A DNA stretch of 64,000 nucleotides from Sinimarinibacterium flocculans (GTDB lineage Bacteria > Pseudomonadota > Gammaproteobacteria > Nevskiales > Nevskiaceae): the NCBI RefSeq assembly GCF_003201205.1, contig NZ_QICN01000001.1:248001-312000 (forward strand), written 5' to 3'. A program made the position numbers and the translations under genes. The notes below the pieces were generated by a model that was given only the letters and a program-made list of their open reading frames with translations, did no database searches and was not told the DNA's origin. Shown here in pieces: positions 8,403-16,901 of the stretch. Each line of letters starts with the position of its first letter. The first letter of the stretch is position 1.

Positions 8403-9416
8403 TTACCATGCGATAGGCGTCTTCGATGTCCTTCCTGGCTCCTCGCGGACCAGTCGTGGCACGAGGTACCCCGGCAGCCTTGCCAGCAGCGCTTCCATCA
8501 GTGCGCGTGCCGCAGCTTCCTCAACCTCGAAATGGGCCGTGCCCCGCACCCGGTCCAGCAGGTGGACATAGTACGGGAGGACGCCGCATTCGCACAGCCG
8601 TTCGCTGAGCGCGACCAGCGTCCCGGCATCGTCGTTGATGCGACGCAGCAGCACCGACTGGTTCAGCAGCGTGACACCCGCGTGTCGCAGCGGCTGCAGC
8701 GCCCGGGCCACGTCGTCGTCGAGCTCCCGGGGGTGGTTGGCGTGCAGGACCATGATCTTCTGCAGACGGCTGCGACCGAGCCAGCCGAGCAGGCGCTCGT
8801 CGATGCGTTCCGGCAGCACGATCGGCTGGCGCGTATGGATGCGCAGCCGGCGCAGGTGAGGGATTCCGTCGAGGGCATCGACCAGCTCGCCGAGCTTGTC
8901 GTCGGACAGCGACAGCGGGTCGCCTCCGGAGAGGATCACCTCGCGGATGCTGTCGTCGCCGGCGATCGTGTCCAGCGCCGCGCGCCAGTGGTCGCGCGCC
9001 GCCAGATGATCGGAATAGGGAAAATGCCGCCGGAAGCAGTAGCGGCAGTGGATGGCGCAGGCGCCGGTGGTCATCACCAGCACGCGCCCGTCGTACTTGT
9101 GCACGACGCCGCCGTCGCGGAGCCGCTGCAGGTCGCCCACGGCATCGAGGCCGAATCCGGCCACCTCGGCCGCCTCGGCCGATGCCGGCCACACCTGCAG
9201 GAACAGCGGGTCGAGCGGATCGCCCTTGCGCATGCGCGAGGCGTAGCCGCGCGGCACCCGCAGCGGGAAGTCACGGGCGAGCGCCGGGGCCAGCGCCGGC
9301 AGCGCGGGGTCCAGTTCGAGGAAATCGAGCAGTTCGGCCGGGCGCAAAAACGCCTCGCGCAACGCATGCTGCCAACAGGGGGCTTGCTGGCGGGTGGCCA
9401 GGGGCGACGGTATCAT
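8403..9416 (-). CDS. epmB: EF-P beta-lysylation protein EpmB (lysine 2,3-aminomutase-like)
   Basis: This radical SAM enzyme converts (S)-alpha-lysine to (R)-beta-lysine for EF-P modification. The cluster motif [15 protein letters not shown] fits CxxxCxxC for a [4Fe-4S] centre; [14 protein letters not shown] and [12 protein letters not shown] are typical of the aminomutase family. The ATG at 9416 ([13 protein letters not shown]) gives 337 aa, the E. coli EpmB size. The gene is divergent from efp, and epmA follows efp, so the whole modification pathway is in one place. Confidence 0.93.
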   Translation of the reverse strand: MIPSPLATRQQAPCWQHALREAFLRPAELLDFLELDPALPALAPALARDFPLRVPRGYASRMRKGDPLDPLFLQVWPASAEAAEVAGFGLDAVGDLQRLRDGGVVHKYDGRVLVMTTGACAIHCRYCFRRHFPYSDHLAARDHWRAALDTIAGDDSIREVILSGGDPLSLSDDKLGELVDALDGIPHLRRLRIHTRQPIVLPERIDERLLGWLGRSRLQKIMVLHANHPRELDDDVARALQPLRHAGVTLLNQSVLLRRINDDAGTLVALSERLCECGVLPYYVHLLDRVRGTAHFEVEEAAARALMEALLARLPGYLVPRLVREEPGRTSKTPIAW

Positions 9417-9435
9417 GGTTGACATCCTGTCACAG

Positions 9436-9461
9436 ACGGGGCCATCCGTGGCCCCGTTTTT
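9436..9461 (+). terminator. Terminator-like hairpin in the efp leader
   Basis: ACGGGGCCA (9436-9444) and TGGCCCCGT (9449-9457) form a perfect 9-bp stem with a TCCG loop, running into TTTTT (9457-9461). It has all features of an intrinsic terminator reading toward efp and ends only 23 bases before the efp ATG. It may attenuate efp or stop antisense transcription from within epmB. Confidence 0.65.
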
Positions 9462-9484
9462 CAATACACGCACCGCAACTCAAC

Positions 9485-10054
9485 ATGGCCACTGTCAGCA
9501 CCAACGAAATGAAGGCCGGGACCAAGGTCCTGATCGACGGCGATCCGTATTCGGTGATCGAGAACGAATACCGCAAGCCGGGCAAGGGCCAGGCGACCAA
9601 CTCGCTGAAGATCCGCAATCTCAAGACCGGCCGCGTGCTCGAACGCACGCTCAAGTCCGGCGACACGCTGGAGGTTGCCGACGTCGAGGACGTGGAGATG
9701 CAGTATCTCTACAACGACGGCGAGTTCTGGACGTTCATGGATCCCAAGTCCTTCGAGCAGATCCAGGCCGGCGCCGCGCCGATGGCGGACGCGGCACAGT
9801 GGATCAAGGGCGAGGAGATCTGCCGCATCACGCTGTGGAACGGCGTGCCGCTGTACGTGGCGGCGCCAAACTCGGTGGAACTCACCATCACCGAGACGGA
9901 CCCGGGCGTGCGCGGCGACACGGCTACCGGCGGTACCAAGCCGGCGAAGCTGGAGACCGGCGCGGTCGTCAAGGTGCCGTTGTTCGTCAACGAAGGCGAG
10001 AAGATCAAGATCGACACGCGCACCGGCGAGTACCTGAATCGCGTCGGCAAGTAA
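9485..10054 (+). CDS. efp: Elongation factor P
   Basis: This 189-aa protein rescues ribosomes stalled on polyproline stretches. It has the three beta-barrel domains of EF-P. The modified lysine is Lys34, in the loop RKPGKGQA, the same position as in E. coli, and is the expected target of the neighbouring EpmA/EpmB. The chosen ATG gives the conserved N-terminus [16 protein letters not shown]; the longer open frame upstream lies over epmB and is not real. The epmA gene begins 4 bases after the stop. Confidence 0.97.
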   Translation: MATVSTNEMKAGTKVLIDGDPYSVIENEYRKPGKGQATNSLKIRNLKTGRVLERTLKSGDTLEVADVEDVEMQYLYNDGEFWTFMDPKSFEQIQAGAAPMADAAQWIKGEEICRITLWNGVPLYVAAPNSVELTITETDPGVRGDTATGGTKPAKLETGAVVKVPLFVNEGEKIKIDTRTGEYLNRVGK

Positions 10055-10058
10055 TGCG

Positions 10059-11024
10059 ATGACGGGCAGGTCGCAAGACTGGCGCCCGGCAGCCACACGA
10101 CGAGTCCTGGAGGCGCGGGCGGAACTCTACGGTTCCATCCGCGCCTTCTTCGCTGCGCGCAGTGTCCTCGAGGTGGAGACGCCGATCCTGTCGCGGCACG
10201 CGACGGTGGACCGCCACATCGACAGCTTCGCGACCACCGACGGACGCTGGCTGCACACCTCGCCGGAGTTCGCGATGAAGCGCCTGCTGGCGGCCGGCAG
10301 CGGCCCGATCTGGCAGATCGCGAAAGTCTTCCGCGTCGACGAGCAGGGCCGGCATCACAACCCGGAATTCTCGATGCTCGAGTGGTATCGGCCGGGCCTG
10401 GATCATCACGCGCTGATGGACGAGGTCGCCGCGCTGCTCGCGCATTGCGGTGTCGCGTCGCGCTGCGAACGCACCAGCTATCGCGAGGCCTTCGTGCGCC
10501 ATGCCGGCATCGATCCGTGGACCGACGAGGCGCCGCGGCTGCGCGCCGCACTGCGCGAGCGCGGCATCGCCGAGCCGCAGCGCCTGAGCAGCGACGAGCT
10601 GGCGGACCGCGACTTCTGGCTCGACCTGTGGATGTCGCTGGTGGTCGGTCCCGCGCTCGGCGGCGACGCCCCGGTATTCGTCCACGACTACCCCGCCTCG
10701 CAGGCGGCCCTGGCGCGCGTGCGGCCCGGCACTCCGCCGGTGGCCGAGCGTTTCGAGCTGTTCTGGCACGGCATCGAGCTGGCCAACGGCTTTCACGAGC
10801 TGACCGATGCCGGCGAGCAGCGGCGGCGCTTCGAGGACGACCAGGCCTGGCGCGCCGCGCTCGGGCGCACGGTACCGCCGTACGACCGGCCACTCGTGGA
10901 GGCGCTGCAGTCGGGCATGCCGGACTGCGCCGGCGTCGCGCTCGGTCTGGATCGCCTGCTGATGCTCACGCTCGGCCTGACGAGCATCGACCAGACGCTC
11001 GCGTTTCCCGCTGACCGGGCCTAG
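10059..11024 (+). CDS. epmA: EF-P--(R)-beta-lysine ligase EpmA
   Basis: This 321-aa class II lysyl-tRNA synthetase paralogue lacks the anticodon-binding domain. Seen motifs are the class II motif 2 region (IAKVFRVDEQGRHHNPEFSMLEWY), the ELFWHGIELANGFHELTD strand and motif 3 GVALGLDRLLML. It activates beta-lysine and transfers it to EF-P Lys34. It is almost certainly cotranscribed with efp. The stop codon abuts a 164-bp foldback repeat. Confidence 0.95.
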   Translation: MTGRSQDWRPAATRRVLEARAELYGSIRAFFAARSVLEVETPILSRHATVDRHIDSFATTDGRWLHTSPEFAMKRLLAAGSGPIWQIAKVFRVDEQGRHHNPEFSMLEWYRPGLDHHALMDEVAALLAHCGVASRCERTSYREAFVRHAGIDPWTDEAPRLRAALRERGIAEPQRLSSDELADRDFWLDLWMSLVVGPALGGDAPVFVHDYPASQAALARVRPGTPPVAERFELFWHGIELANGFHELTDAGEQRRRFEDDQAWRAALGRTVPPYDRPLVEALQSGMPDCAGVALGLDRLLMLTLGLTSIDQTLAFPADRA

Positions 11025-11186
11025 GAGCCTGGGCGGCAGAAACGCGCGCGGCTGCGGCGTCGCCATTTCGGCCATCTTCCGCGCTGCTTCTCGGCCAATA
11101 GTCCCTGCTATTGGCCTCGAATCAACGCGAAACCTGTCTCGAAATGGCTTTGCCTCGCCTGCGCGGCTCCTACCGCCCAGGCTCCT
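11023..11186. repeat. Nested foldback (long inverted-repeat) element
   Basis: The outer arms are perfect 14-mers: AGGAGCCTGGGCGG at 11023-11036 and its reverse complement at 11173-11186. Inside them GCCATTTCG (11062-11070) pairs with CGAAATGGC (11140-11148). The centre is a perfect 9-bp hairpin, GGCCAATAG (11093-11101) with CTATTGGCC (11108-11116). The nested symmetry suggests a REP/BIME-like or MITE-like element inserted directly after the epmA stop. No protein is encoded. Confidence 0.7.
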
Positions 11187-11195
11187 GGCGCGCGT

Positions 11196-11969
11196 TCAGG
11201 TGGCCCAGAGGTCCCAGGCGAAGCGCAGGATCAGCAGTCCGACCACCGCGACGAACAGTCGGCGCACGAACACACTGCCCTTGCGGATCGCCATGTGGGT
11301 GCCGGTGAGGCTGCCGGCGACGTTGAACGCGGCCATCGGCAGGGCGATGTCATAGCGCACGTGGCCGGCGCCGATGAAGAAGGCCAGCGCGGCGCCGTTG
11401 GTGACGACGTTGACCAGCTTGGCCGAGGCCGAGGCGGCGAGAAAGCTGAAGCCGAACAGGCCGACGAAGGCGATGACGAGGAAGCTGCCGGTGCCGGGGC
11501 CGAAGATGCCATCGTAGAACCCGATCACGGCGCCGGTGGCCAGCGCGGTCCACTGCGTGCGTCGTGGCGAGAGCTTCGGGGCGTGCAGCGCGCCGATGTC
11601 CTTCTTCGCCAGCGTGTAGGCGAGCACGGCGATCAGCAGCACGAGGATCAGCGGGCGGATCGCATCGGCCGGAATCGACGCGGCGGCGCTGGCGCCGAGA
11701 AAGCCGAACACCAGTGCGGTGGCGGTGGTCGGCAACGTCGCGCGCCATTCCACCGGTACGCGTCGGAGGTACTGGACGGCCGCCGTCAGCGTGCCCCAGA
11801 TGCTCGCGAACTTGTTGGTGCCGAGCAGCGTTGCCGGCGGCACGCCCGGCAGCAGCACGAACAGCGCCGGGATCTGGATGAGGCCGCCGCCACCGACGAC
11901 GGCATCGACGAAGCCCGCGAGAAACGCCAGGGCACAGAGCGCGGCCAGCAGTTCGAGGCCGATGTCCAA
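11196..11969 (-). CDS. TSUP family (TauE/SafE) membrane transporter
   Basis: This 257-aa integral membrane protein belongs to the sulfite exporter TauE/SafE (DUF81) family, which moves sulfur-containing or organic anions. The family start FLAGFVDAVVGGGGLIQIPAL is clear, and the second-half repeat FYDGIFGPGTGSFLVIAF matches the internal duplication. It has about eight hydrophobic segments. The first codon is TTG at 11969; no ATG is available and no strong RBS is visible. It starts 21 bases after the stop of the upstream small gene, in the same direction as phoH. Its substrate cannot be told from sequence. Confidence 0.85.
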   Translation of the reverse strand: MDIGLELLAALCALAFLAGFVDAVVGGGGLIQIPALFVLLPGVPPATLLGTNKFASIWGTLTAAVQYLRRVPVEWRATLPTTATALVFGFLGASAAASIPADAIRPLILVLLIAVLAYTLAKKDIGALHAPKLSPRRTQWTALATGAVIGFYDGIFGPGTGSFLVIAFVGLFGFSFLAASASAKLVNVVTNGAALAFFIGAGHVRYDIALPMAAFNVAGSLTGTHMAIRKGSVFVRRLFVAVVGLLILRFAWDLWAT

Positions 11970-11990
11970 GCGGCGCGCGCAGCCGCCGCG

Positions 11991-12326
11991 CTACAGGATC
12001 CGGCCGACGCTCGCCGGCAGCTCGAAGCGCCGGCCGTCGAGCAGGCGGTTGAGCAGCCGCGTGATCCACTCGCGCGTCGTCGTCAGCTTGTTGATCTTGA
12101 GGAAGGTCTTGCCGCCGTCCTCGATGAGTTCATAGCGGTCGATGGTCACCGCGATCACCTCGCGCTCGCCGCGCATCATCACCTTGGCGACGATGCGGGC
12201 CGCACGCGTGTCGACATTGACCTCGCGGATCTCGCCGTAGTCGCCGTAGCGGTCGTTGGCCCAGGTCTTGATCGCAACCCCGAGCGCGCCGTCCTTCATG
12301 GCCTTGCCGATCCGTCCGATCACCAT
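11991..12326 (-). CDS. Conserved hypothetical protein between phoH and the TSUP gene
   Basis: This 111-aa soluble protein starts MVIGRIGKAMKDGALGVAIKTWANDRYGDYGEI and ends FELPASVGRIL. It has no signal peptide or membrane segment. The alternating hydrophobic pattern (AARIVAKVMMRGEREVIAVTIDRYEL) suggests a small beta-sheet domain, perhaps lipid- or membrane-binding; I do not recognise the family. It lies 12 bases after phoH and is probably cotranscribed with it. Confidence 0.75.
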   Translation of the reverse strand: MVIGRIGKAMKDGALGVAIKTWANDRYGDYGEIREVNVDTRAARIVAKVMMRGEREVIAVTIDRYELIEDGGKTFLKINKLTTTREWITRLLNRLLDGRRFELPASVGRIL

Positions 12327-12338
12327 GTCTCGCTCCTC

Positions 12339-13769
12339 CTACAGAATGTCGGATGCGTACGCGGCCAGACGCGAGCGTTCGCCGCGCGCCAGCGTCACGT
12401 GTCCACCGTGCGGCCAGCCCTGGAACCGGTCGACGACGTAGGTCAGGCCGGAAGTGGTCTCGGTCAGGTACGGCGTGTCGATCTGCCCCAGGTTGCCCAG
12501 GCAGATCATCTTCGAACCCGGCCCCACGCGCGTGATCAGCGTCTTCATCTGCTTGGCCGTGAGGTTCTGCGCCTCGTCGATGATGATGAAGCGGTTGAGG
12601 AAGGTGCGGCCACGCATGAAGTTCAGCGAACGGATCTTGATGCGCTTGGCCAGCAGGTCGTTGGTCGCCGCGCGCTCCCAGTCGCCGGCGTTGCTGTTCT
12701 GCGTGAGCACCTCGAGGTTGTCCATCAGCGCGCCCATCCACGGCGTCATCTTCTCCTCTTCGGTTCCGGGCAGAAATCCGATGTCCTCGCCGACCGGCAC
12801 GGTGACGCGCGTCATGATGATCTCGCGATAGCGCTGCTCGTCCATCGTCTGCGCGAGGCCGGCTGCCAGCGTCAGCAGGGTCTTGCCGGTGCCCGCGGTG
12901 CCGAGCACGGTGACGAAGTCGATCTCCGGGTCGAGCAGCAGGTTGAGCGCGAAGTTCTGCTCGCGGTTCTTGGCGTGGATGCCCCAGACGCTGCTCTTGC
13001 CCTGGCGGTAGTCGCGGATCACGCGCAGTTCCGCCGCGTTGCCGTCGATGCTGCTGACGACCAGCTCCAGACCGCCCTGGTCCTCGTCCGGGATGTAGAG
13101 GAACTGGTTGACGTGCCAGCCCTTCACCAGCGGGCCCTTGATGCGGTAGGCGGCGCGACCGCGGCTGTCCTGCCAGCTCTCCATCTTCTCGCCGTGCGTG
13201 GCCCAGAAGTTCGCCGGCAGTTCCTTGTAGCCGGTATAGAGCAGGTCGAGATCGTCGAGGACCTGGTCGTTGTGATAGTCCTCGGTATGCACGCCGATGA
13301 CGGCGGCCTTGATGCGCAGGTTGATGTCCTTGCTGACCAGCGTGACCTTGCGGGTCGGGTGCCGGGTCTGCTGCTCGAGCGCGTTGACCAGGATGCTGTT
13401 GTCCGGCTTGTTGCCGGGAATCAGGCCGGGCAGCGAGGTGTCGGACGGCCGCGTCTGGAAGAACAGCCGGCCGCTGGCCGGCTTGCCGTTGTGTACGCGC
13501 GTGTGACCGTTGCCGGACGCCGTGCGGGTTGCCGGCAGCGGCAGGCCCTTCTCGATCTGGACGTGGTCGCGGCCATGCATCAGCTCGTCGAAGAAGCGGC
13601 TCACCTGGCGCGCGTTGCGCGCCACTTCGCTGGTGCCCTTCTTGGAGTTGTCCAGCTCCTCGAGAACGACCATCGGCACGTACAGGTCGTGCTCTTCGAA
13701 ACGGAACAGGCTGGTGGGATCGTGCAGCAGAACGTTGGTGTCGAGAACGAAGATCTTGCGCTTGCTCAT
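12339..13769 (-). CDS. PhoH family protein with N-terminal PIN domain (PhoH2 type)
   Basis: This 476-aa protein has an N-terminal PIN ribonuclease domain (KIFVLDTNVLLHDPTSLFRF, with acidic residues LEELDNSKKG and SKDINLR). The C-terminal PhoH ATPase/helicase domain has Walker A GTAGTGKTLLTLAAG and Walker B FIIIDEAQNLT. PIN-PhoH proteins are RNA-unwinding and RNA-cleaving enzymes. The ATG at 13769 (MSKRKIFVL) is chosen because the PIN domain starts there; the open frame runs back to 13850. It heads a probable operon with the small hypothetical and TSUP genes. Confidence 0.92.
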   Translation of the reverse strand: MSKRKIFVLDTNVLLHDPTSLFRFEEHDLYVPMVVLEELDNSKKGTSEVARNARQVSRFFDELMHGRDHVQIEKGLPLPATRTASGNGHTRVHNGKPASGRLFFQTRPSDTSLPGLIPGNKPDNSILVNALEQQTRHPTRKVTLVSKDINLRIKAAVIGVHTEDYHNDQVLDDLDLLYTGYKELPANFWATHGEKMESWQDSRGRAAYRIKGPLVKGWHVNQFLYIPDEDQGGLELVVSSIDGNAAELRVIRDYRQGKSSVWGIHAKNREQNFALNLLLDPEIDFVTVLGTAGTGKTLLTLAAGLAQTMDEQRYREIIMTRVTVPVGEDIGFLPGTEEEKMTPWMGALMDNLEVLTQNSNAGDWERAATNDLLAKRIKIRSLNFMRGRTFLNRFIIIDEAQNLTAKQMKTLITRVGPGSKMICLGNLGQIDTPYLTETTSGLTYVVDRFQGWPHGGHVTLARGERSRLAAYASDIL

Positions 13770-14035
13770 GAGTGCCGGACGAGGCCGCTCCCGCGCCGTG
13801 CCGGCGCAGGAATCAGGCAGAGGGGGAGGGCGCGCGTCGCAGGCCGGCATGACCGGGCCGGGAAACGGGAGGCGCGATGGCGTGGCGTCTTAATTGCAGT
13901 CTTGTGAATGATTGGCGACGGCGATGCGCCGTCACGCACCGCTGTACCGCAATCTAGCCCAACCGGGCCGGCATCGAAAAGGGATACTCGCGCGCGGTCG
14001 AATCGCGCTATGGTGAATGTCCTGCCGCGCTCCGC

Positions 14036-14500
14036 CTAAAGACCGGCAGCGGCATCGAGCACGGCCTGCGCGTGATTCTTCACCTTCACGCTGCGCCAGA
14101 CCTGACGCAGCACGCCCTTCGCGTCGAACAGGAAGGTGCTGCGGTCCACGCCCATGTACTTGCGGCCGTACAGGGTCTTCTCGCGGATCACGTCGAAGGC
14201 GCGGCACGCGGCCTCGTCCGCGTCGGACAGCAGCGCGAACGGAAACTCGAACTTGGTCGCGAAGTTCTCGTGCGAACGCACGCTGTCGCGCGACACGCCG
14301 ACGATCTCCACGCCGGCCTTGCGGAACTTCCCGTACAGGTCGCGGAAGTCCTGGCCTTCCTGCGTGCAGCCCGGCGTGTTGTCCTTGGGGTAGAAGTACA
14401 CGACCAGCGCCTTGCCCTTGAAGGAACGCAGCGCGATGTCGCGGCCACCGGTGGCGGGCAGGGTGAGGTCGGGAATCTTGTCGCCGATGTCGAGGGCCAT
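14036..14500 (-). CDS. bcp: Thioredoxin-dependent thiol peroxidase (BCP-type peroxiredoxin)
   Basis: This 154-aa peroxiredoxin reduces hydroperoxides. The peroxidatic cysteine is in FYPKDNTPGCTQEGQDFRD, with the conserved Thr and Arg of the active site. The resolving cysteine that lies five residues later in E. coli BCP is replaced by a non-cysteine, so this looks like a one-Cys variant or one using another thiol; the only other cysteine is in AACRAFDVI. Its position beside gcvR and dapA is the classic gammaproteobacterial arrangement. Confidence 0.93.
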   Translation of the reverse strand: MALDIGDKIPDLTLPATGGRDIALRSFKGKALVVYFYPKDNTPGCTQEGQDFRDLYGKFRKAGVEIVGVSRDSVRSHENFATKFEFPFALLSDADEAACRAFDVIREKTLYGRKYMGVDRSTFLFDAKGVLRQVWRSVKVKNHAQAVLDAAAGL

Positions 14501-14578
14501 GCACGGATCTCCCTAAGTGCGGAGCCCCGGATACGTACGCCCCGCGATGCGCGGATGCAGCTTCAGGTGTTGCCGATC

Positions 14579-15118
14579 TCAGGTCTTGATGGGGTCGAGC
14601 ATGCCGTCGGCGTTGAGATCGTCGCACAGGTCCATGAAGGACTCGCGCAGCGCCTGCGGATGCTGGTTCACCGGGACGTGCAGCACCATCTGCACGTTCG
14701 CCATCTCCGCGCCGGTGTAGGTCGACTGGTACTTCTGCGTCGAGATCTCGACGACGACGACGTCCTGATGCTGGAAGAACTCGAGGATGTTCACCAGCAG
14801 GTTGGAGTCCTGCGGCGCGACGACCTCGGCGGCGTAGGGGCGGAAGTCCGGATTCACCGAACGGGCCTCGCAGCGCTCGAAGCGGACCTGCAGCTCGAGC
14901 TTCTCGGCGATGCCGGGCAGCGCCGTCTCCAGCCGCCCGAGCGTGCTCCAGTTGCCGGACACCAGCAGGTTGGCCGTGAGGCGGTCGCCGATCTGGGCGA
15001 TGCGGCAGTCCTCGACCTCGCCACCGCGTTCACGGATCGCCTTGAACAGCTCCAGCGGCACGTTGCCCTTGGGCTTGCCGATGGCGGAAACGGTGAGCAG
15101 GTTGTCGGTCTGGGACAT
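14579..15118 (-). CDS. gcvR: Glycine cleavage system transcriptional repressor GcvR
   Basis: This 179-aa protein has two ACT-like domains (LLTVSAIGKPKGNVPLELFKAIRERGGEVEDC and SNLLVNILEFFQHQDVVVVEISTQ). In E. coli GcvR binds glycine and opposes the activator GcvA at the gcv operon. It has no DNA-binding domain, as expected. It is divergent from dapA across 134 bases and followed by bcp, conserved synteny that supports the call. Confidence 0.88.
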   Translation of the reverse strand: MSQTDNLLTVSAIGKPKGNVPLELFKAIRERGGEVEDCRIAQIGDRLTANLLVSGNWSTLGRLETALPGIAEKLELQVRFERCEARSVNPDFRPYAAEVVAPQDSNLLVNILEFFQHQDVVVVEISTQKYQSTYTGAEMANVQMVLHVPVNQHPQALRESFMDLCDDLNADGMLDPIKT

Positions 15119-15252
15119 GATGCCGCTGTGTCGCTTGGGCCGCGAAGTTTAATTCATTCGGCCCGCGCACGAGTCGCGGCCTCGCAGCGCCGCGGCGGCT
15201 GCCGGTATACTTGCCGCCCTTTTTTCCGGCCCCGCCGCCGACCACCAACGCC

Positions 15253-16134
15253 ATGATCAAGGGCAGCATCGTCGCCATCGTCACGCCCATGCACGAAGAT
15301 GGGGCGCTGGACTGGAAGCGGCTGGACGCATTGGTGGACTGGCATGTCGCCGAAGGGACCGACGCGATCGTGGCCGTCGGCACGACGGGCGAGTCGGCGA
15401 CGCTGGACCTCGAAGAGCACATCGCCGTCATCCGGCGGGTCGTGGAACGCGCCGCCGGCCGCGTGCCGGTCATCGCCGGCACCGGCTCCAACGCCACCAG
15501 CGAAGCCATCGAGCAGACGCTGGCGGCCAAGACCGTCGGCGCCGACGCGGCGCTGCTGGTCACGCCCTACTACAACAAGCCGCCGCAGGAAGGCCTGTAC
15601 CGGCACTTCCGCAAGATCGCCGAGTCGGTTGAGCTGCCGCAGATCCTCTACAACGTGCCCGGCCGCACCGGCTGCGACCTGCTGCCGGCCACCGTCGCGC
15701 GGCTGGCACAGCTGCCGAACATCGTCGGCATCAAGGAGGCCAGGGGCGAGCTGTCGCGCATCCGCGAGCTGCTGGATCTGGAACTGGGCGCGGATTTCGC
15801 GATCTACTCGGGGGACGACGCCACCGCCTGCGCGTCGATTCTCGCCGGCGGCCATGGCGACATCTCGGTGACGGCCAATGTCGCGCCGCGCAAGATGCAC
15901 CAGATGTGCGCGGCGGCGCTCGCCGGCGACCGCGCGACGGCCGAGGCGCTCGACGCCGAACTGCAGGCACTGCACAAGGATCTGTTCGTGGAACCCAATC
16001 CGATTCCCGCCAAGTGGGCCCTCTGCCAGATGGGCATGATCGAAAACGGCCTGCGCCTGCCGCTGGTGCCGATGGACGAGGCGCATGCCCCGCGCGTACG
16101 CGCAGCGCTGCAGGCCGCCGGAGTGATGGCATGA
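15253..16134 (+). CDS. dapA: 4-hydroxy-tetrahydrodipicolinate synthase
   Basis: This 293-aa enzyme condenses pyruvate with aspartate semialdehyde, the first committed step of lysine and diaminopimelate synthesis. The Schiff-base lysine is in NIVGIKEARGEL, the catalytic tyrosine in YNVPGRTGCDLLP, and the substrate loop is GTTGESATL. The ATG at 15253 (MIKGSIVAIVTPM) is the family start; the upstream open frame is proline-rich and not credible. Its TGA overlaps the next lipoprotein gene by 4 bases. Confidence 0.97.
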   Translation: MIKGSIVAIVTPMHEDGALDWKRLDALVDWHVAEGTDAIVAVGTTGESATLDLEEHIAVIRRVVERAAGRVPVIAGTGSNATSEAIEQTLAAKTVGADAALLVTPYYNKPPQEGLYRHFRKIAESVELPQILYNVPGRTGCDLLPATVARLAQLPNIVGIKEARGELSRIRELLDLELGADFAIYSGDDATACASILAGGHGDISVTANVAPRKMHQMCAAALAGDRATAEALDAELQALHKDLFVEPNPIPAKWALCQMGMIENGLRLPLVPMDEAHAPRVRAALQAAGVMA

Positions 16135-16445
16135 GCCGGCGCCTGCTGACGATCTGCGCGGTGGCGATGCTGGCGGCCTGCGGCAGCAACCGCCACTGCA
16201 TCGGCGAGTTCCCGTACCAGCGCGCCGCGACATTGGCTCCGCCGGCCGAGGTCGAGGGCCTGAGCACGCCGGAGTCGGTTGCCGCCCTGCGCATTCCGCC
16301 GGCGCCGGCCGAGTCCGTGCCCTACGCGCGCAACGTGCCGGACCCCGAGAATCCCGGCAGCACGCGCGTGCAATGCCTCGACGTGCCGCCGCCGATGACC
16401 GTCGTCCCCGAAACGGACCCGGCGCCAGCGGCCGCGGAATCCTGA
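16131..16445 (+). CDS. Small predicted lipoprotein downstream of dapA
   Basis: This 104-aa protein has a short basic N-terminus, a hydrophobic stretch and a lipobox (MSRRLLTICAVAMLAACGSN), so Cys17 should be lipidated. The rest is proline- and alanine-rich and probably disordered. Its ATG overlaps the dapA stop (ATGA). In E. coli the position after dapA holds bamC, but this protein is far shorter and lacks recognisable BamC domains. It may be a reduced analogue or unrelated. Confidence 0.78.
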   Translation: MSRRLLTICAVAMLAACGSNRHCIGEFPYQRAATLAPPAEVEGLSTPESVAALRIPPAPAESVPYARNVPDPENPGSTRVQCLDVPPPMTVVPETDPAPAAAES

Positions 16446-16456
16446 GCCGGCACCGG

Positions 16457-16462
16457 TATAAT
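16457..16462 (+). promoter_or_regulatory. Consensus -10 element for tRNA-Ser
   Basis: A perfect TATAAT hexamer ends 13 bases before the mature tRNA 5' end. The expected -35 region has no good match, since it falls in the end of the lipoprotein gene. Confidence 0.6.
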
Positions 16463-16475
16463 GCGCAGCCTTCAC

Positions 16476-16567
16476 GGAGAGATGTCCGAGTGGTTGAAGG
16501 AGCACGCCTGGAAAGCGTGTATACGGTGAATGCCGTATCGCGGGTTCGAATCCCGCTCTCTCCGCCA
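16476..16567 (+). tRNA. tRNA-Ser (anticodon GGA)
   Basis: The acceptor GGAGAGA (16476-16482) pairs with TCTCTCC (16557-16563), followed by encoded GCCA. The anticodon stem CACGC/GCGTG holds CTGGAAA, anticodon GGA. A long class II variable arm (ACGGTGAATGCCGT region) identifies a serine tRNA. Confidence 0.96.
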
Positions 16568-16581
16568 CACAAATGAAAAAG

Positions 16582-16603
16582 GCCCCTTGAAAGGGGCTTT
16601 TTT
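16582..16603 (+). terminator. Rho-independent terminator after tRNA-Ser
   Basis: GCCCCT pairs with AGGGGC around TGAA and runs into TTTTTT (16598-16603). A-runs precede the stem, so it could act in both directions. Confidence 0.88.
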
Positions 16604-16901
16604 CGTTTTCGCCCGATGGACCGGGCGAGGGGGCGAAGCCGCGGCAGCGGTCGACCCGCGAGGAAACCCCGCTCCCGTCGCCAAGGATGCTGCAAGGAAG
16701 CGGCTTTCAGGCGCTTGGGGCGCTGCAATGAGACCTTTCACACATTGCGGGCGCTTATACACACGGCCTGGCTTGCACTTGCGGGGGGATGAGGGTCGAA
16801 TGGTCCGGGCCCGTGGCCTCGTTCCGGCTGCGGGGGGCGGCAGCGCAGGAGGGTGCGCGGCCGCAGCAGGCGGGCTGCCGCCATCACGCAAGGGGGAAGG
16901 G
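16604..16901. other. Non-coding gap before the Calx-beta lipoprotein gene
   Basis: I see no gene or RNA in these 298 bases. A TATACA at 16756-16761 is a possible -10 for the next gene, but no matching -35 is evident. A strong purine-rich RBS (AGGGGGAAGGG) closes the gap. Confidence 0.5.

Noticed and set aside
6107-8416. 769-residue open frame on the plus strand antisense to the fimX-like gene
   Set aside because: It is a GC-driven shadow frame; the sequence is rich in Arg, Leu, Asp and Gln without domains, while the minus strand encodes a full FimX-type protein.
9419-9424. Perfect TTGACA -35 hexamer upstream of efp
   Set aside because: No -10-like sequence at 15-19 bp; that region is occupied by the GC-rich terminator stem.
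11295-13907. 870-residue plus-strand frame over the TSUP, hypothetical and phoH genes
   Set aside because: It spans three well-supported minus-strand genes and has no recognisable domain.
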